The position numbers and the translations under genes are program-made. Below, in pieces: positions 23,938-32,110 of a stretch of 64,000 nt of DNA; position 1 is the first letter of the stretch; every line of letters starts with the position of its first letter. The notes beneath the pieces were generated by a model, which saw only the letters and a program-made list of their open reading frames with translations, was not told the origin of the DNA and searched no databases. The stretch is from Hymenobacter canadensis. GTDB lineage: Bacteria > Bacteroidota > Bacteroidia > Cytophagales > Hymenobacteraceae. The stretch spans positions 1,860,001 to 1,924,000 of the forward strand of contig NZ_CP114767.1 in assembly GCF_027359925.1 (NCBI RefSeq). The letters are read 5' to 3'.

Positions 23938-25227
23938 ATGGACTTACTTCGATTTATTACCTGCGGCAGCGTGGATGACGGCAAGAGCACCCTGATCGGG
24001 CGGCTGCTGTACGATTCGGAATCCGTGTCGCTGGACGTGCTGGCGGCGCTGGAGAAGCGGCAGGCTTCCAACGGCACCGTGGACCTGGCTTTGCTGACGG
24101 ACGGCCTGCGGGCCGAGCGCGAGCAGGGCATCACCATCGACGTGGCCTACAAGTACTTCACCACCCCACGCCGCAAGTTCATCATCACCGATGCACCCGG
24201 CCACGTGCAGTACACCCGCAACATGGTAACGGGCGCCAGCAATGCCGACCTGGCCATTGTGCTGGTGGATGCGCGCCAGGGCGTGATTGAGCAAACCCGC
24301 CGCCACACCCTGATTGCGGCCCTGCTGGGCATCCGCCACTTCGTGCTGGCCGTGAATAAGATGGACCTGGTGAACTACGACGAGGCCGTTTTCGACCGCA
24401 TTGCCACCGACTACGCCGAGCTCACCAACCACTTCAACCTGCCCGCCGCCACGGCCATTCCGCTCAGCGCTTTGCAGGGCGACAACGTGGTGAAGCCCAG
24501 CCAGCACCTGCCCTGGTACACCGGCCCGAGCCTGCTGGCGCACCTGGAAAGCGTGCCCGGCGCGGTGGAAACCAAGTTTGCCCCGCGCTTCCAGGTGCAG
24601 TACGTGATTCGGCCCCAGACGCCCGAGCTGCCCGATTACCGCGGCTACGCCGGCCAGGTGCTGAGTGGTGAGTACCGCCGGGGCCAGCGCGTGCGGGTGT
24701 ACCCGTCGGGCCTGGAATCGGAAATCGAGGCCATCGAAGTCAACCAGCAGGAAGTGGAGGTGGCTCACGCGCCCCAGCCCGTGGTTATCCGGCTGCGCGA
24801 CGACGTGGACGTGAGCCGGGGCGACGCTCTGGTGCCGGCCGGCCCGCAGGCGCCCACCCTCACCCGCGAGCTGGAAGCCACCCTGTGCTGGATGAGCGAG
24901 CAGCCCCTCTGGCCCGGCCGCAAGCTGCTGGTGCAGCACCATTCCACCCTCACGAAGGCGGCCGTTTCGGCCATCCTCTACAAGGTGAACGTGCACACCT
25001 TCGCCAAAGCAGCTGCCGAGCAGGCCCAGCTCAACGACATCGTGCGCATCCGTCTCAAAACGGCCCTGCCCCTGGCCCTCGACCTCTACCAGGAAAATCG
25101 CGCCACCGGCTCCTTCATCCTGGTGGATGAGCTGACCGGCGACACCCTGGCCGCCGGCCTCGTGGAAGCTGCCAACTCCGACTACTTCACCACCCCGGTG
25201 CAGCCCCCGGTAGCCTTTTCCATTTAG
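23938..25227 (+). CDS. cysN: Sulfate adenylyltransferase subunit 1 (GTPase)
   Basis: 429 aa from ATG 23938 (MDLLRFITCGSVDDGKST). EF-Tu-like GTPase that drives the CysD reaction. It has the P-loop GSVDDGKSTLIGRLL, the DAPGHVQYTRNMVTG switch II region and NKMDLV, followed by two beta-barrel domains. No APS kinase (CysC) domain is fused at the C-terminus, unlike CysNC proteins, in line with the APS-reductase type of CysH. It ends at 25227 and is followed by the minisatellite-bearing repeat. Confidence 0.95.
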   Translation: MDLLRFITCGSVDDGKSTLIGRLLYDSESVSLDVLAALEKRQASNGTVDLALLTDGLRAEREQGITIDVAYKYFTTPRRKFIITDAPGHVQYTRNMVTGASNADLAIVLVDARQGVIEQTRRHTLIAALLGIRHFVLAVNKMDLVNYDEAVFDRIATDYAELTNHFNLPAATAIPLSALQGDNVVKPSQHLPWYTGPSLLAHLESVPGAVETKFAPRFQVQYVIRPQTPELPDYRGYAGQVLSGEYRRGQRVRVYPSGLESEIEAIEVNQQEVEVAHAPQPVVIRLRDDVDVSRGDALVPAGPQAPTLTRELEATLCWMSEQPLWPGRKLLVQHHSTLTKAAVSAILYKVNVHTFAKAAAEQAQLNDIVRIRLKTALPLALDLYQENRATGSFILVDELTGDTLAAGLVEAANSDYFTTPVQPPVAFSI

Positions 25228-25245
25228 GCAGGTGACCAATAAAAG

Positions 25246-25648
25246 AGAACGTCATGCTGAGCGAAGCCGAAGGCGCAGTCGAAGGCGCAGTCGAAGGCGC
25301 AGTCGAAGGCGCAGTCGAAGGCGCAGTCGAAGGCGCAGTCGAAGGCGCAGTCGAAGGCGCAGTCGAAGGCGCAGTCGAAGGCGCAGTCGAAGGCGCAGTC
25401 GAAGGCGCAGTCGAAGGCGCAGTCGAAGGCGCAGTCGAAGGCGCAGTCGAAGGCGCAGTCGAAGGCGCAGTCGAAGGCGCAGTCGAAGGCGCAGTCGAAG
25501 GCGCAGTCGAAGGCGCAGTCGAAGGCGCAGTCGAAGGCGCAGTCGAAGCATCTCTACCGCAATGGTAACCCTGATGTCTGATTAGTCCTGCAACGAAGCG
25601 GTAGAGATGCTTCGACTGCGGCTGCGCCTTCGCTCAGCATGACGTTCT
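25246..25648. repeat. Family B repeat containing a 12-bp minisatellite
   Basis: The outer arms are agaacgtcatgctgagcgaag and cttcgctcagcatgacgttct. Around the centre, gcatctctaccgc faces gcggtagagatgc. The left arm is expanded by the 12-mer array, while the right arm has a single cttcgactgcggctgcgc. It separates cysN and cobA. Confidence 0.9.
25268..25543. repeat. 23 perfect copies of the 12-mer cgaaggcgcagt
   Basis: 276 bases make exactly 23 copies with no substitution. The array begins within the left arm of a family B repeat. All frames without stops (Arg-Ser, Glu-Gly-Ala-Val, Arg-Leu) are by-products. Identity of all copies points to a young or actively homogenised expansion. Confidence 0.97.
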
Positions 25649-25685
25649 GTTTTACCTAAGCACCAAGCACTAACAACTAAGCACT

Positions 25686-26447
25686 ATGACAACGCCCCGC
25701 CTTACGGTACTCGGTGCCGGCCCCGGCGACCCGGAGCTGCTCACGCTCAAAGGGGCGCGAGTGCTGGCCGAAGCCGATGTGATTCTCTACGACGCCCTGG
25801 CCAACCGCGCCCTGCTACAGCACGCCCGCCCCGAGGCCGTGCTGGTGCCGGTGGGCAAGCGGCGCGGCATGCGCAGCCACTCGCAGGACGACATCAACGC
25901 CCTGATTGTAGACTACGCCCGCCGCTACGGCCACGTGGTGCGCCTCAAGGGCGGCGACCCGTTCGTGTTCGGGCGCGGCCGGGAGGAAATGCTCTACGCC
26001 GAAGCCCACGGCCTGCTCACGGACTACGTGCCCGGCATCAGCAGCGCGGTGGCCGCGGCCGGGGCGGCGGGCATCCCGGTCACGCACCGGGGCCTGAGCG
26101 AAGGATTCCGGGTGATTACGGCCACCACCGCCACCGGCGAGCTGGCCGGCAGCATCCGGGAAGCCGCCCGCGACGCCCGCGGCACCACCGTGATTCTGAT
26201 GGGCCTGGGCGAGCTGTCGCGCATCGTGCGGGCGTTCTGTGAGCAGGGCCACGCCGGGATGCCGGCCGCCATCATCCAGAACGGCACCCTGCCCCACGCC
26301 CGCCTGGTCACAGGCCCGGTAGCCGAGCTGCCCGCCCGCGCCGCCGCCGCCGAAATCGGGGCCCCGGCCATCATCATCATCGGCGAGGTAACGCGCCTGG
26401 CCACCCCGCAGAAGCTGGCGCTGCTGCCGGCGCTGTACGCGGCCTGA
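25686..26447 (+). CDS. cobA: Uroporphyrinogen-III C-methyltransferase
   Basis: 253 aa from ATG 25686 (MTTPRLTVLGAGPGDPEL). Adds two methyl groups from SAM to uroporphyrinogen III, giving precorrin-2, first step to siroheme. Family motifs: GAGPGDPELLTLKG, VPVGKRRGMRSHSQDDIN, RLKGGDPFVFGRGREE and PGISSAVAAAGAAGIPVTHRG. A stand-alone SUMT domain, without the CysG dehydrogenase/chelatase part, which instead sits in the fusion at 34042. Placed between cysN and cysJ, so siroheme is made alongside its user, CysI. The start follows a short copy of the word-family sequence caccaagcactaac. Confidence 0.95.
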   Translation: MTTPRLTVLGAGPGDPELLTLKGARVLAEADVILYDALANRALLQHARPEAVLVPVGKRRGMRSHSQDDINALIVDYARRYGHVVRLKGGDPFVFGRGREEMLYAEAHGLLTDYVPGISSAVAAAGAAGIPVTHRGLSEGFRVITATTATGELAGSIREAARDARGTTVILMGLGELSRIVRAFCEQGHAGMPAAIIQNGTLPHARLVTGPVAELPARAAAAEIGAPAIIIIGEVTRLATPQKLALLPALYAA

Positions 26448-26469
26448 ACCTGAGCAGAACGTCACAAAC

Positions 26470-26650
26470 AGAACGTCATGCTGAGCATGTGGCGCATCAA
26501 GCCAGCGTCCGGAGGCGAAGTCGAAGCATCTCTACCGCTGGCTAATCAGATAGCAGCACCCATAACCGCGCCATAGCCTAGGGTTTGAACCCTGGGCTAC
26601 TGAACCGCCACAACGAAGCGGTAGAGATGCTTCGGCAAGCTCAGCATGAC
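26470..26650. repeat. Family B repeat with nested family E hairpin
   Basis: Arms agaacgtcatgctgagc and gctcagcatgac. The left arm has an inserted module gagcatgtggcgcatcaagc shared with the family A copy at 33844. In the centre, tagcctagggtttgaaccct followed by gggcta (26574-26600) is a family E hairpin. The repeat's last bases supply an ATG (26646) in frame with cysJ. Confidence 0.85.
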
Positions 26651-26699
26651 TTCTTCCTTCTCTGACGCGCCCAACCCACTGCCCCAACCACTACGTCCT

Positions 26700-28544
26700 A
26701 TGTCACTTCTTTCTGCCTCCCCCACGCTTCCCGTCGGCCTCAACGACCAGGCTTTGCAGCAGCTCACCACGGGCCTCACCGATCCGCAGCTGATCTGGCT
26801 GAGCGGCTACCTCTACGGCCGGGCCGGCGTGGCAGCGGCTCCCGTTGCGGCCGTGGCCCCGGCTCCTGCCGTGGCGGAAGCCGCCGCGGCTAGTCGGCTC
26901 ACCATTCTGTTTGGCTCCCAGACCGGCAACAGCAAGAAAGCCGCCGGCCTGGTGGCCGAGGCGGCCCGCCGCTGGGGCCTGCAGCCGCAGGTGCGCGACA
27001 TGAACGACTACCCCACCAAGGACCTCAAAACCGAGCAGCTGCTGCTAGTGGTGGTGAGCACCCAGGGCGAGGGCGACCCGCCCATGGCGGCCGAGGAGCT
27101 GCATCAGTTCCTGCTCAGCAGCCGCGCCCCCAAGCTGCCCGACCTGCAGTACGCCGTGCTGGCCCTGGGCGACAAAAGCTACCTGCAATACTGCCAGACC
27201 GGCTTCGAGTTCGACCAGCGCCTGGCCGAACTGGGCGGCCGCCGCCTCGTGGAGCGCCTCGACTGCGACGTGACCTTCGAGGACGAAACCCGCCAGTGGG
27301 CCGAGCAGGTCCTCACCCGAATTGCCGAGCTGCAGCCCGCCCCCGCGCCGGTAGCCGCCGGGGTGGCCGTAACGGCCAGCGTGGGCACCAGCTACGCGCC
27401 GGCAGTGGCCCCGCCGCCCGCCGCCGTAGAGTACAACGCCCGTAACCCCTTCGCGGCGGAGCTGCTGGAAAAGATTCAGCTCAACGGCCGGGGCTCTACC
27501 AAGGAAACCTACCACCTGGAGTTTTCCCTGGCTGATTCGGGCCTGACCTACGAGCCCGGCGACGCCCTGCTGGTGCAGCCCCGCAACCGCCCCGCCCTGG
27601 TGCAGGAAGTGCTGCAGGCCGCCCACCTGCCCGAAGCCGCCCCGGTGCGCCTCGAAGCAGAGGAGCTGGACCTGACCACGGCCCTCACGGAGCGGCTGGA
27701 GCTGTCGGTACTCACCCGCGACGTGCTGGAGCGCTACGCCGCCATAGCTCCGCAGCACGCCAGAATCCGCGAAATTCTGGCCGACAAGCCGAACCTGGGG
27801 GCCTACCTCTACGGCCGCGACGTGGCCGATTTGCTGACCGAGTTTCCGGTGGAGTTGTCGGGGCAGCAGCTGGCGGCGGTACTGCGGCCGTTGCCGGCCC
27901 GGGCCTACTCCATTGCCTCCTCGCTGGCGGCCCACCCCGAGGAAGTACACCTGACGGTGAGTGCCGTGCGCTACGAAACGAACGGCCGCGCCAAGCACGG
28001 CGCCTGCTCCGGCTACCAGGCCGACCACCTGGCCGTGGGCGAGCACGCCCGCGTTTGGGTCGACCGCAACGAGTACTTCAAGCTGCCCCCGGATGCCGCC
28101 ACCGACATCATCATGGTGGGCCCCGGCACCGGGGTGGCGCCTTTCCGGGCCTTCGTGGAGGAGCGGGCCGAAACCGGGGCCACCGGCCGCAACTGGCTGC
28201 TGTTCGGCAACCCCCACTTCACCACCGACTTCCTCTACCAGACCGAGTGGCAGCAGCACCTCAAGCGCGGCACCCTCGACCGCCTCGACCTGGCCTTCTC
28301 CCGCGACCAAACCCAGAAAATCTACGTGCAGCACCGCCTGCTGGAACAGAGCCGCCGCGTGTACGACCAGCTCGAAAGCGGCGGCCACTTCTACGTCTGC
28401 GGCGACAAGAACCGCATGGCCTCCGACGTGCAGCAGGCCCTGCTCCAGATCATCCGGCAGGAAAGCGGCCACGACGCCGACTACGCCGCCGAGTACCTGC
28501 GCCAGCTCAAAAAGTCGCGCCGGTTCCTGGAGGACGTGTATTAG
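26700..28544 (+). CDS. cysJ: NADPH-dependent sulfite reductase flavoprotein
   Basis: 614 aa from ATG 26700 (MSLLSASPTLPVGLNDQ); the in-frame ATG at 26646 lies in a repeat and is rejected. Delivers electrons from NADPH to CysI. Order: N-terminal segment, an Ala/Pro linker, flavodoxin-like FMN domain (residues about 65-205: TILFGSQTGNSKKAAGL, VVVSTQGEGDPP, LALGDKSYLQYCQTGFEFD), FAD domain with RAYSIASSLAA, and NADP domain with GPGTGVAPFRAFVEER and FYVCGDKNRMASDV near the C-terminus. These match the cysJ family throughout. It is followed by a large repeat cluster and a TonB-receptor gene before its partner cysI. Confidence 0.93.
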   Translation: MSLLSASPTLPVGLNDQALQQLTTGLTDPQLIWLSGYLYGRAGVAAAPVAAVAPAPAVAEAAAASRLTILFGSQTGNSKKAAGLVAEAARRWGLQPQVRDMNDYPTKDLKTEQLLLVVVSTQGEGDPPMAAEELHQFLLSSRAPKLPDLQYAVLALGDKSYLQYCQTGFEFDQRLAELGGRRLVERLDCDVTFEDETRQWAEQVLTRIAELQPAPAPVAAGVAVTASVGTSYAPAVAPPPAAVEYNARNPFAAELLEKIQLNGRGSTKETYHLEFSLADSGLTYEPGDALLVQPRNRPALVQEVLQAAHLPEAAPVRLEAEELDLTTALTERLELSVLTRDVLERYAAIAPQHARIREILADKPNLGAYLYGRDVADLLTEFPVELSGQQLAAVLRPLPARAYSIASSLAAHPEEVHLTVSAVRYETNGRAKHGACSGYQADHLAVGEHARVWVDRNEYFKLPPDAATDIIMVGPGTGVAPFRAFVEERAETGATGRNWLLFGNPHFTTDFLYQTEWQQHLKRGTLDRLDLAFSRDQTQKIYVQHRLLEQSRRVYDQLESGGHFYVCGDKNRMASDVQQALLQIIRQESGHDADYAAEYLRQLKKSRRFLEDVY

Positions 28545-28545
28545 G

Positions 28546-28880
28546 TGCCTCACCCCCCGGCCCCCTCTCCAGGGGGAGAGGGAGAGCCTGACGGCACGAT
28601 GTAGAGACGCGACACCTCGCGTCTCCCGCCAGAACGGCTGGCTCTGCACGAATCAGTGCCTACTGTAGAGACGCGACACTTCGCGTCTACCGCCAACGAG
28701 CCCTTAGAATGGCTGGCACAGAGCCAGTCAGAACAATATCAGCAACGAGGAGACGCAAAATATTGCGTCTCTACAACGCCCAGCCCCCCCGGCCCCCTCT
28801 CCCCCTGGAGAGGGGGCGGGGGGGGTGAGGCAACCCGCCAGAACGAAGCGGTAGAGATGCTTCGGCAAGCTCAGCATCAC
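28546..28880. repeat. Cluster of family F, D and half B repeats
   Basis: In order: family F ccccggccccctctcc (about 28553), a family D gagacgcgacacctcgcgtctc (about 28604), a second D gagacgcgacacttcgcgtc (about 28669), a D pair ending gagacgcaaaatattgcgtctc (about 28750), a second F (about 28786-28830), and a right half of family B (gcggtagagatgcttcggc, 28841-28880). No gene is present in 28545-29038; the remainder shows only short palindromes. Confidence 0.8.
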
Positions 28881-29038
28881 GCCCCTTTTCACCCCATCTC
28901 TTCATTAACTCATCAATAATGGCCGTTTTTCCAAGACGATGTTGTAGCCGGTAACGGCCGCTGCGCTCCGGGCGCGGAGGCTGCGCCGGCATGACGTCAG
29001 CTTCTTCCCGGGTTCTTTTTCTTCTTGAAGAACACTCA

Positions 29039-31960
29039 ATGAAACATCTTCTTTCCACTTCCTTCCTAGTACCGGCGCTGGTTGCAGCCAGCGCCACCGG
29101 CCTGCACGCCCAGGAGGCCCTGATTTCGGTGAGCGGCACCGTGCGCGAAAAAGCCACCGGCGAGCCGCTGCCAGGTGTGAGCATCATTGTGAAAGGCGGC
29201 ACCACCGGCACGCTCAGCGACGGCAACGGCCAGTTTGCGCTGAAAGCCAAGCTGCGGTTTCCGTTTACGCTGGTGTTCAACACGCTGGGCTACGAGTCGA
29301 GGGAGCTGGAAATTGCCAGCGGCAGCCAGCCCATCAGCGTGCAGCTGGAGTCGAAGGCCGTGTCGATGAACGAGGTGGTGGTGTCGGCGTCGCGGGTGGA
29401 GGAAAGCCGACTGACCTCGCCGGTGGCTATTGAGAAGCTCGACATCCGGGCCATCAAGGAAACGCCCGCCCCCAGCTTCTACGACGCGCTGGAAAACGTG
29501 AAGGGCGTGCAGATGACTACCTCCTCGCTCACGTTCAAAGTACCCAACACCCGCGGCTTCAACATCCCCAACAACTTCCGCTTTATGCAGTTGGTGGACG
29601 GCGTGGACATGCAGGCGGCTACCCTGGGCGTGCCGCTGGGCAACGCCATCGGGCCGACGGAGCTGGACGTGGCCTCGGTGGAAATTACGCCTGGCGCGGC
29701 CTCGGCGCTCTACGGCATGAACGCCATCAACGGCATGGCCAACCTCACCACCAAAAGCCCCTTCAACTACCAGGGCCTGAGTGTGTACCAGAAAGTGGGC
29801 GTAAACCACGTGGACGGCACCGACCGCAACCCGAGCGTGCTGACGGAAACGGCCGTGCGCTGGGCCCAGAGTCTGGGCACCACCGGCCGCTGGGCCTACA
29901 AGGTGAACGGTAGCTTCCTGCGCGGCACCGACTGGCTCTCGAACACCCAGAACGACCAGAACCCGCAGAACCTGAGCTCGGCCAACCCGCGCTTCCCGGA
30001 GCTGAGCGGCCCCAACAACCCCGCCGCCGACCTCTGGAACCGCTACGGCGACGACAACGCCGGCAACGTGAGCATCACCATTCCTTACCAGGGCCGCAAC
30101 GAAACCTTCAACGTGCGCCGCACCGGCTACTACGAGCGGGATTTGGTGAACCCCATCGTGCGCAACATCAAGGCCGATGCCAGCCTGCATTATAAGCTCA
30201 CCGAGAAGCTGGAGCTGAGCTACGGCTACCGGTTCGGGCTGATGGACGGCGTGTTTCAGCGCGGCAACAAGATTCAGCTCGACGGCGTGACGGTGCAGAA
30301 CCACAAGCTGGAGCTGAAGGGCGAGAACTTCACCGCCCGGGCCTACATGCTGGTCGAGAATACCGGCAACTCCTACAACCTCAACCCCCTGGCCCTCAAC
30401 CTGGACCTGCAGAACGGCACAACCGGCCTCACGGCGGCCGGCACCAGCTGGGGCGACAAATTCCGGCGGGAGCTGCTGAGCCAGGTGAACGGTGGCACCC
30501 CGCTGGCCCAGGCCATGCAGCAGGCCCGAGTGGTGGCCGATGCCGGCCGCGCCGTGCCCGGTACGCCCGCCTTCGACGCCCTGAAAGCCCAGATCGTGAA
30601 AACCAACAACTGGGACAGCGGCGTGAACGTGCCCGGCGCGCCCATCCCGGGCGGGGCCGCCCTCACCCAGCGCAGTCGCACCTACCACTCCGACGCCATC
30701 TGGAACCTGGGGCCCCGGGTGAAATTTGCCGATGTGCTGCTGGGGGCCGATGCCCGTCTGTACGAGGTGATTCCCGACGGTAACAACTTCGTGGATTTCA
30801 GCCGCCCGCTCACCGAGCGCACCCAGCCCGGCGGCCAGAACCAGTACTACAAGAAAATCGGGGGCTTCGGGCAGGCCACCAAACGCCTGCTGCAGGACCG
30901 CCTGAAACTCACGGCCTCGTTGCGGCTAGATTACAACCCCGAGTTTGCGCCCAAGCTGAACCCGCGGGTGGCGGCGGTGTACACGGCCGGCGGGCTGCAC
31001 AACTTCCGGGCCTCCTACCAGAACGGCTGGCGCTTCCCGTCGTTGTTTGAGGCGCTGTCGTTTGTGAACAACGGCAATGTGCGCCGGGTGGGCGGTCTGG
31101 CCCGCGTGAACGAGGGCCTGAACTACCTCGACAACTCCTACACGCTGGCCTCCATTTCGCGGTTCAACGCCGCCGTGAATGCCTACGTGGCCGCCAACGC
31201 CGGCACCACCGCTAGCCAGGCCGCCCTGCGTCCCGAAATCCGGGGTGTGCTGCAGGTCGGCAACCTGCCCACCGAGCAGCCCGAGCAGATTAACGCCTAT
31301 GAGGTGGGTTACCGCAGTGTGCTGCTCGACAACCGTCTTTCCATTGATGCCGACGCGTATGTGAATATCTACTCCGGCTTCCTGGGCCAGGTGGAAGTGA
31401 GCGTACCCAAAAATGCCGCCGGCCAGCAGGTGCAAGTGGGTTCCGACGATGCCGTGCTGGCCGCCCTCAACAGCAACCGCGCCGCCCGCCAGGACCGGTA
31501 CCGGGTGTACACCAACGCCCGCAACAACTACCATAGCTACGGCTCCACGCTGGGCGCCACCTACAACTTCTACCAGAAATACACCGTGGGCGGCAACGTC
31601 AGCTACAACGCCCTGTCGGCCAACAACGCCCCCGACATCTTCGTGACGGGTTTCAACACCCCGCACTGGGTCACCAACGTGAGCTTCGGCAACCGCGAAA
31701 TTGTGCGCAACGTGGGCTTCAACCTAGTGTGGCGCCACCAAAGCTCCTTTGTCTGGGAAAGCCCCTTGGCCAACGGCCGCGTGCCCGCTTACCAGAACCT
31801 CGACGCGCAGGTGAACGTGCGCGTACCCGCCCTCAAATCGACAGTGAAAGTGGGCGGCACCAACTTGCTCAACAACCGCTACATCCAATACGCCGCTGGC
31901 CCCACCATCGGCGGCCTGTACTACGTGGCCCTGACGTTTGATAACACCGTGTTGCGGTAG
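29039..31960 (+). CDS. TonB-dependent receptor in the sulfur operon
   Basis: 973 aa from ATG 29039 (MKHLLSTSFLVPALVAAS), which opens a signal peptide ending near GLHAQ. Residues about 25-110 are a carboxypeptidase-regulatory-like domain (VSGTVREKATGEPLPGVS). Then come a plug domain (DALENVKGVQM, RFMQLVDGVDMQ) and a 22-strand-type barrel ending in a C-terminal aromatic (VALTFDNTVLR). It imports a substrate across the outer membrane with TonB energy. No SusD partner, so not a classic glycan SusCD pair. It sits between cysJ and cysI, suggesting a sulfur-containing or siderophore-like ligand; this is inference from position only. Confidence 0.88.
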   Translation: MKHLLSTSFLVPALVAASATGLHAQEALISVSGTVREKATGEPLPGVSIIVKGGTTGTLSDGNGQFALKAKLRFPFTLVFNTLGYESRELEIASGSQPISVQLESKAVSMNEVVVSASRVEESRLTSPVAIEKLDIRAIKETPAPSFYDALENVKGVQMTTSSLTFKVPNTRGFNIPNNFRFMQLVDGVDMQAATLGVPLGNAIGPTELDVASVEITPGAASALYGMNAINGMANLTTKSPFNYQGLSVYQKVGVNHVDGTDRNPSVLTETAVRWAQSLGTTGRWAYKVNGSFLRGTDWLSNTQNDQNPQNLSSANPRFPELSGPNNPAADLWNRYGDDNAGNVSITIPYQGRNETFNVRRTGYYERDLVNPIVRNIKADASLHYKLTEKLELSYGYRFGLMDGVFQRGNKIQLDGVTVQNHKLELKGENFTARAYMLVENTGNSYNLNPLALNLDLQNGTTGLTAAGTSWGDKFRRELLSQVNGGTPLAQAMQQARVVADAGRAVPGTPAFDALKAQIVKTNNWDSGVNVPGAPIPGGAALTQRSRTYHSDAIWNLGPRVKFADVLLGADARLYEVIPDGNNFVDFSRPLTERTQPGGQNQYYKKIGGFGQATKRLLQDRLKLTASLRLDYNPEFAPKLNPRVAAVYTAGGLHNFRASYQNGWRFPSLFEALSFVNNGNVRRVGGLARVNEGLNYLDNSYTLASISRFNAAVNAYVAANAGTTASQAALRPEIRGVLQVGNLPTEQPEQINAYEVGYRSVLLDNRLSIDADAYVNIYSGFLGQVEVSVPKNAAGQQVQVGSDDAVLAALNSNRAARQDRYRVYTNARNNYHSYGSTLGATYNFYQKYTVGGNVSYNALSANNAPDIFVTGFNTPHWVTNVSFGNREIVRNVGFNLVWRHQSSFVWESPLANGRVPAYQNLDAQVNVRVPALKSTVKVGGTNLLNNRYIQYAAGPTIGGLYYVALTFDNTVLR

Positions 31961-31965
31961 CACTC

Positions 31966-32092
31966 CGCCGTCCCAGGGCTGAAGCCCTGGGCTACGCAGC
32001 GCCCTGGCAGCACTGAATGCGGAAACCAGCTGCCTTACACAGCGCCCAGCCAAACCGCTACCTAGCCCAGGGCTTCAGCCCTGGGGCCACCG
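31966..32092. repeat. Inverted repeat, family E (cagggcttcagccctggg)
   Basis: Two mirror copies of the hairpin: cccagggctgaagccctgggc (31974 on) and gcccagggcttcagccctgg (32069 on), with a non-palindromic centre that includes cagcgccctgg and acagcgcccag. It fills the gap between the TonB receptor and cysI. Confidence 0.85.
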
Positions 32093-32110
32093 AAAACCAG
32101 CACCATCACC

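Noticed and set aside
25232..25585. Arg-Ser, Arg-Leu and Glu-Gly-Ala-Val repeat proteins on both strands
   Set aside because: By-products of the 12-bp array, which leaves several frames open; no start context.
26646..26699. Upstream ATG as the start of cysJ
   Set aside because: It is part of the gctcagcatgac end of a family B repeat; ATG 26700 gives the expected N-terminus.
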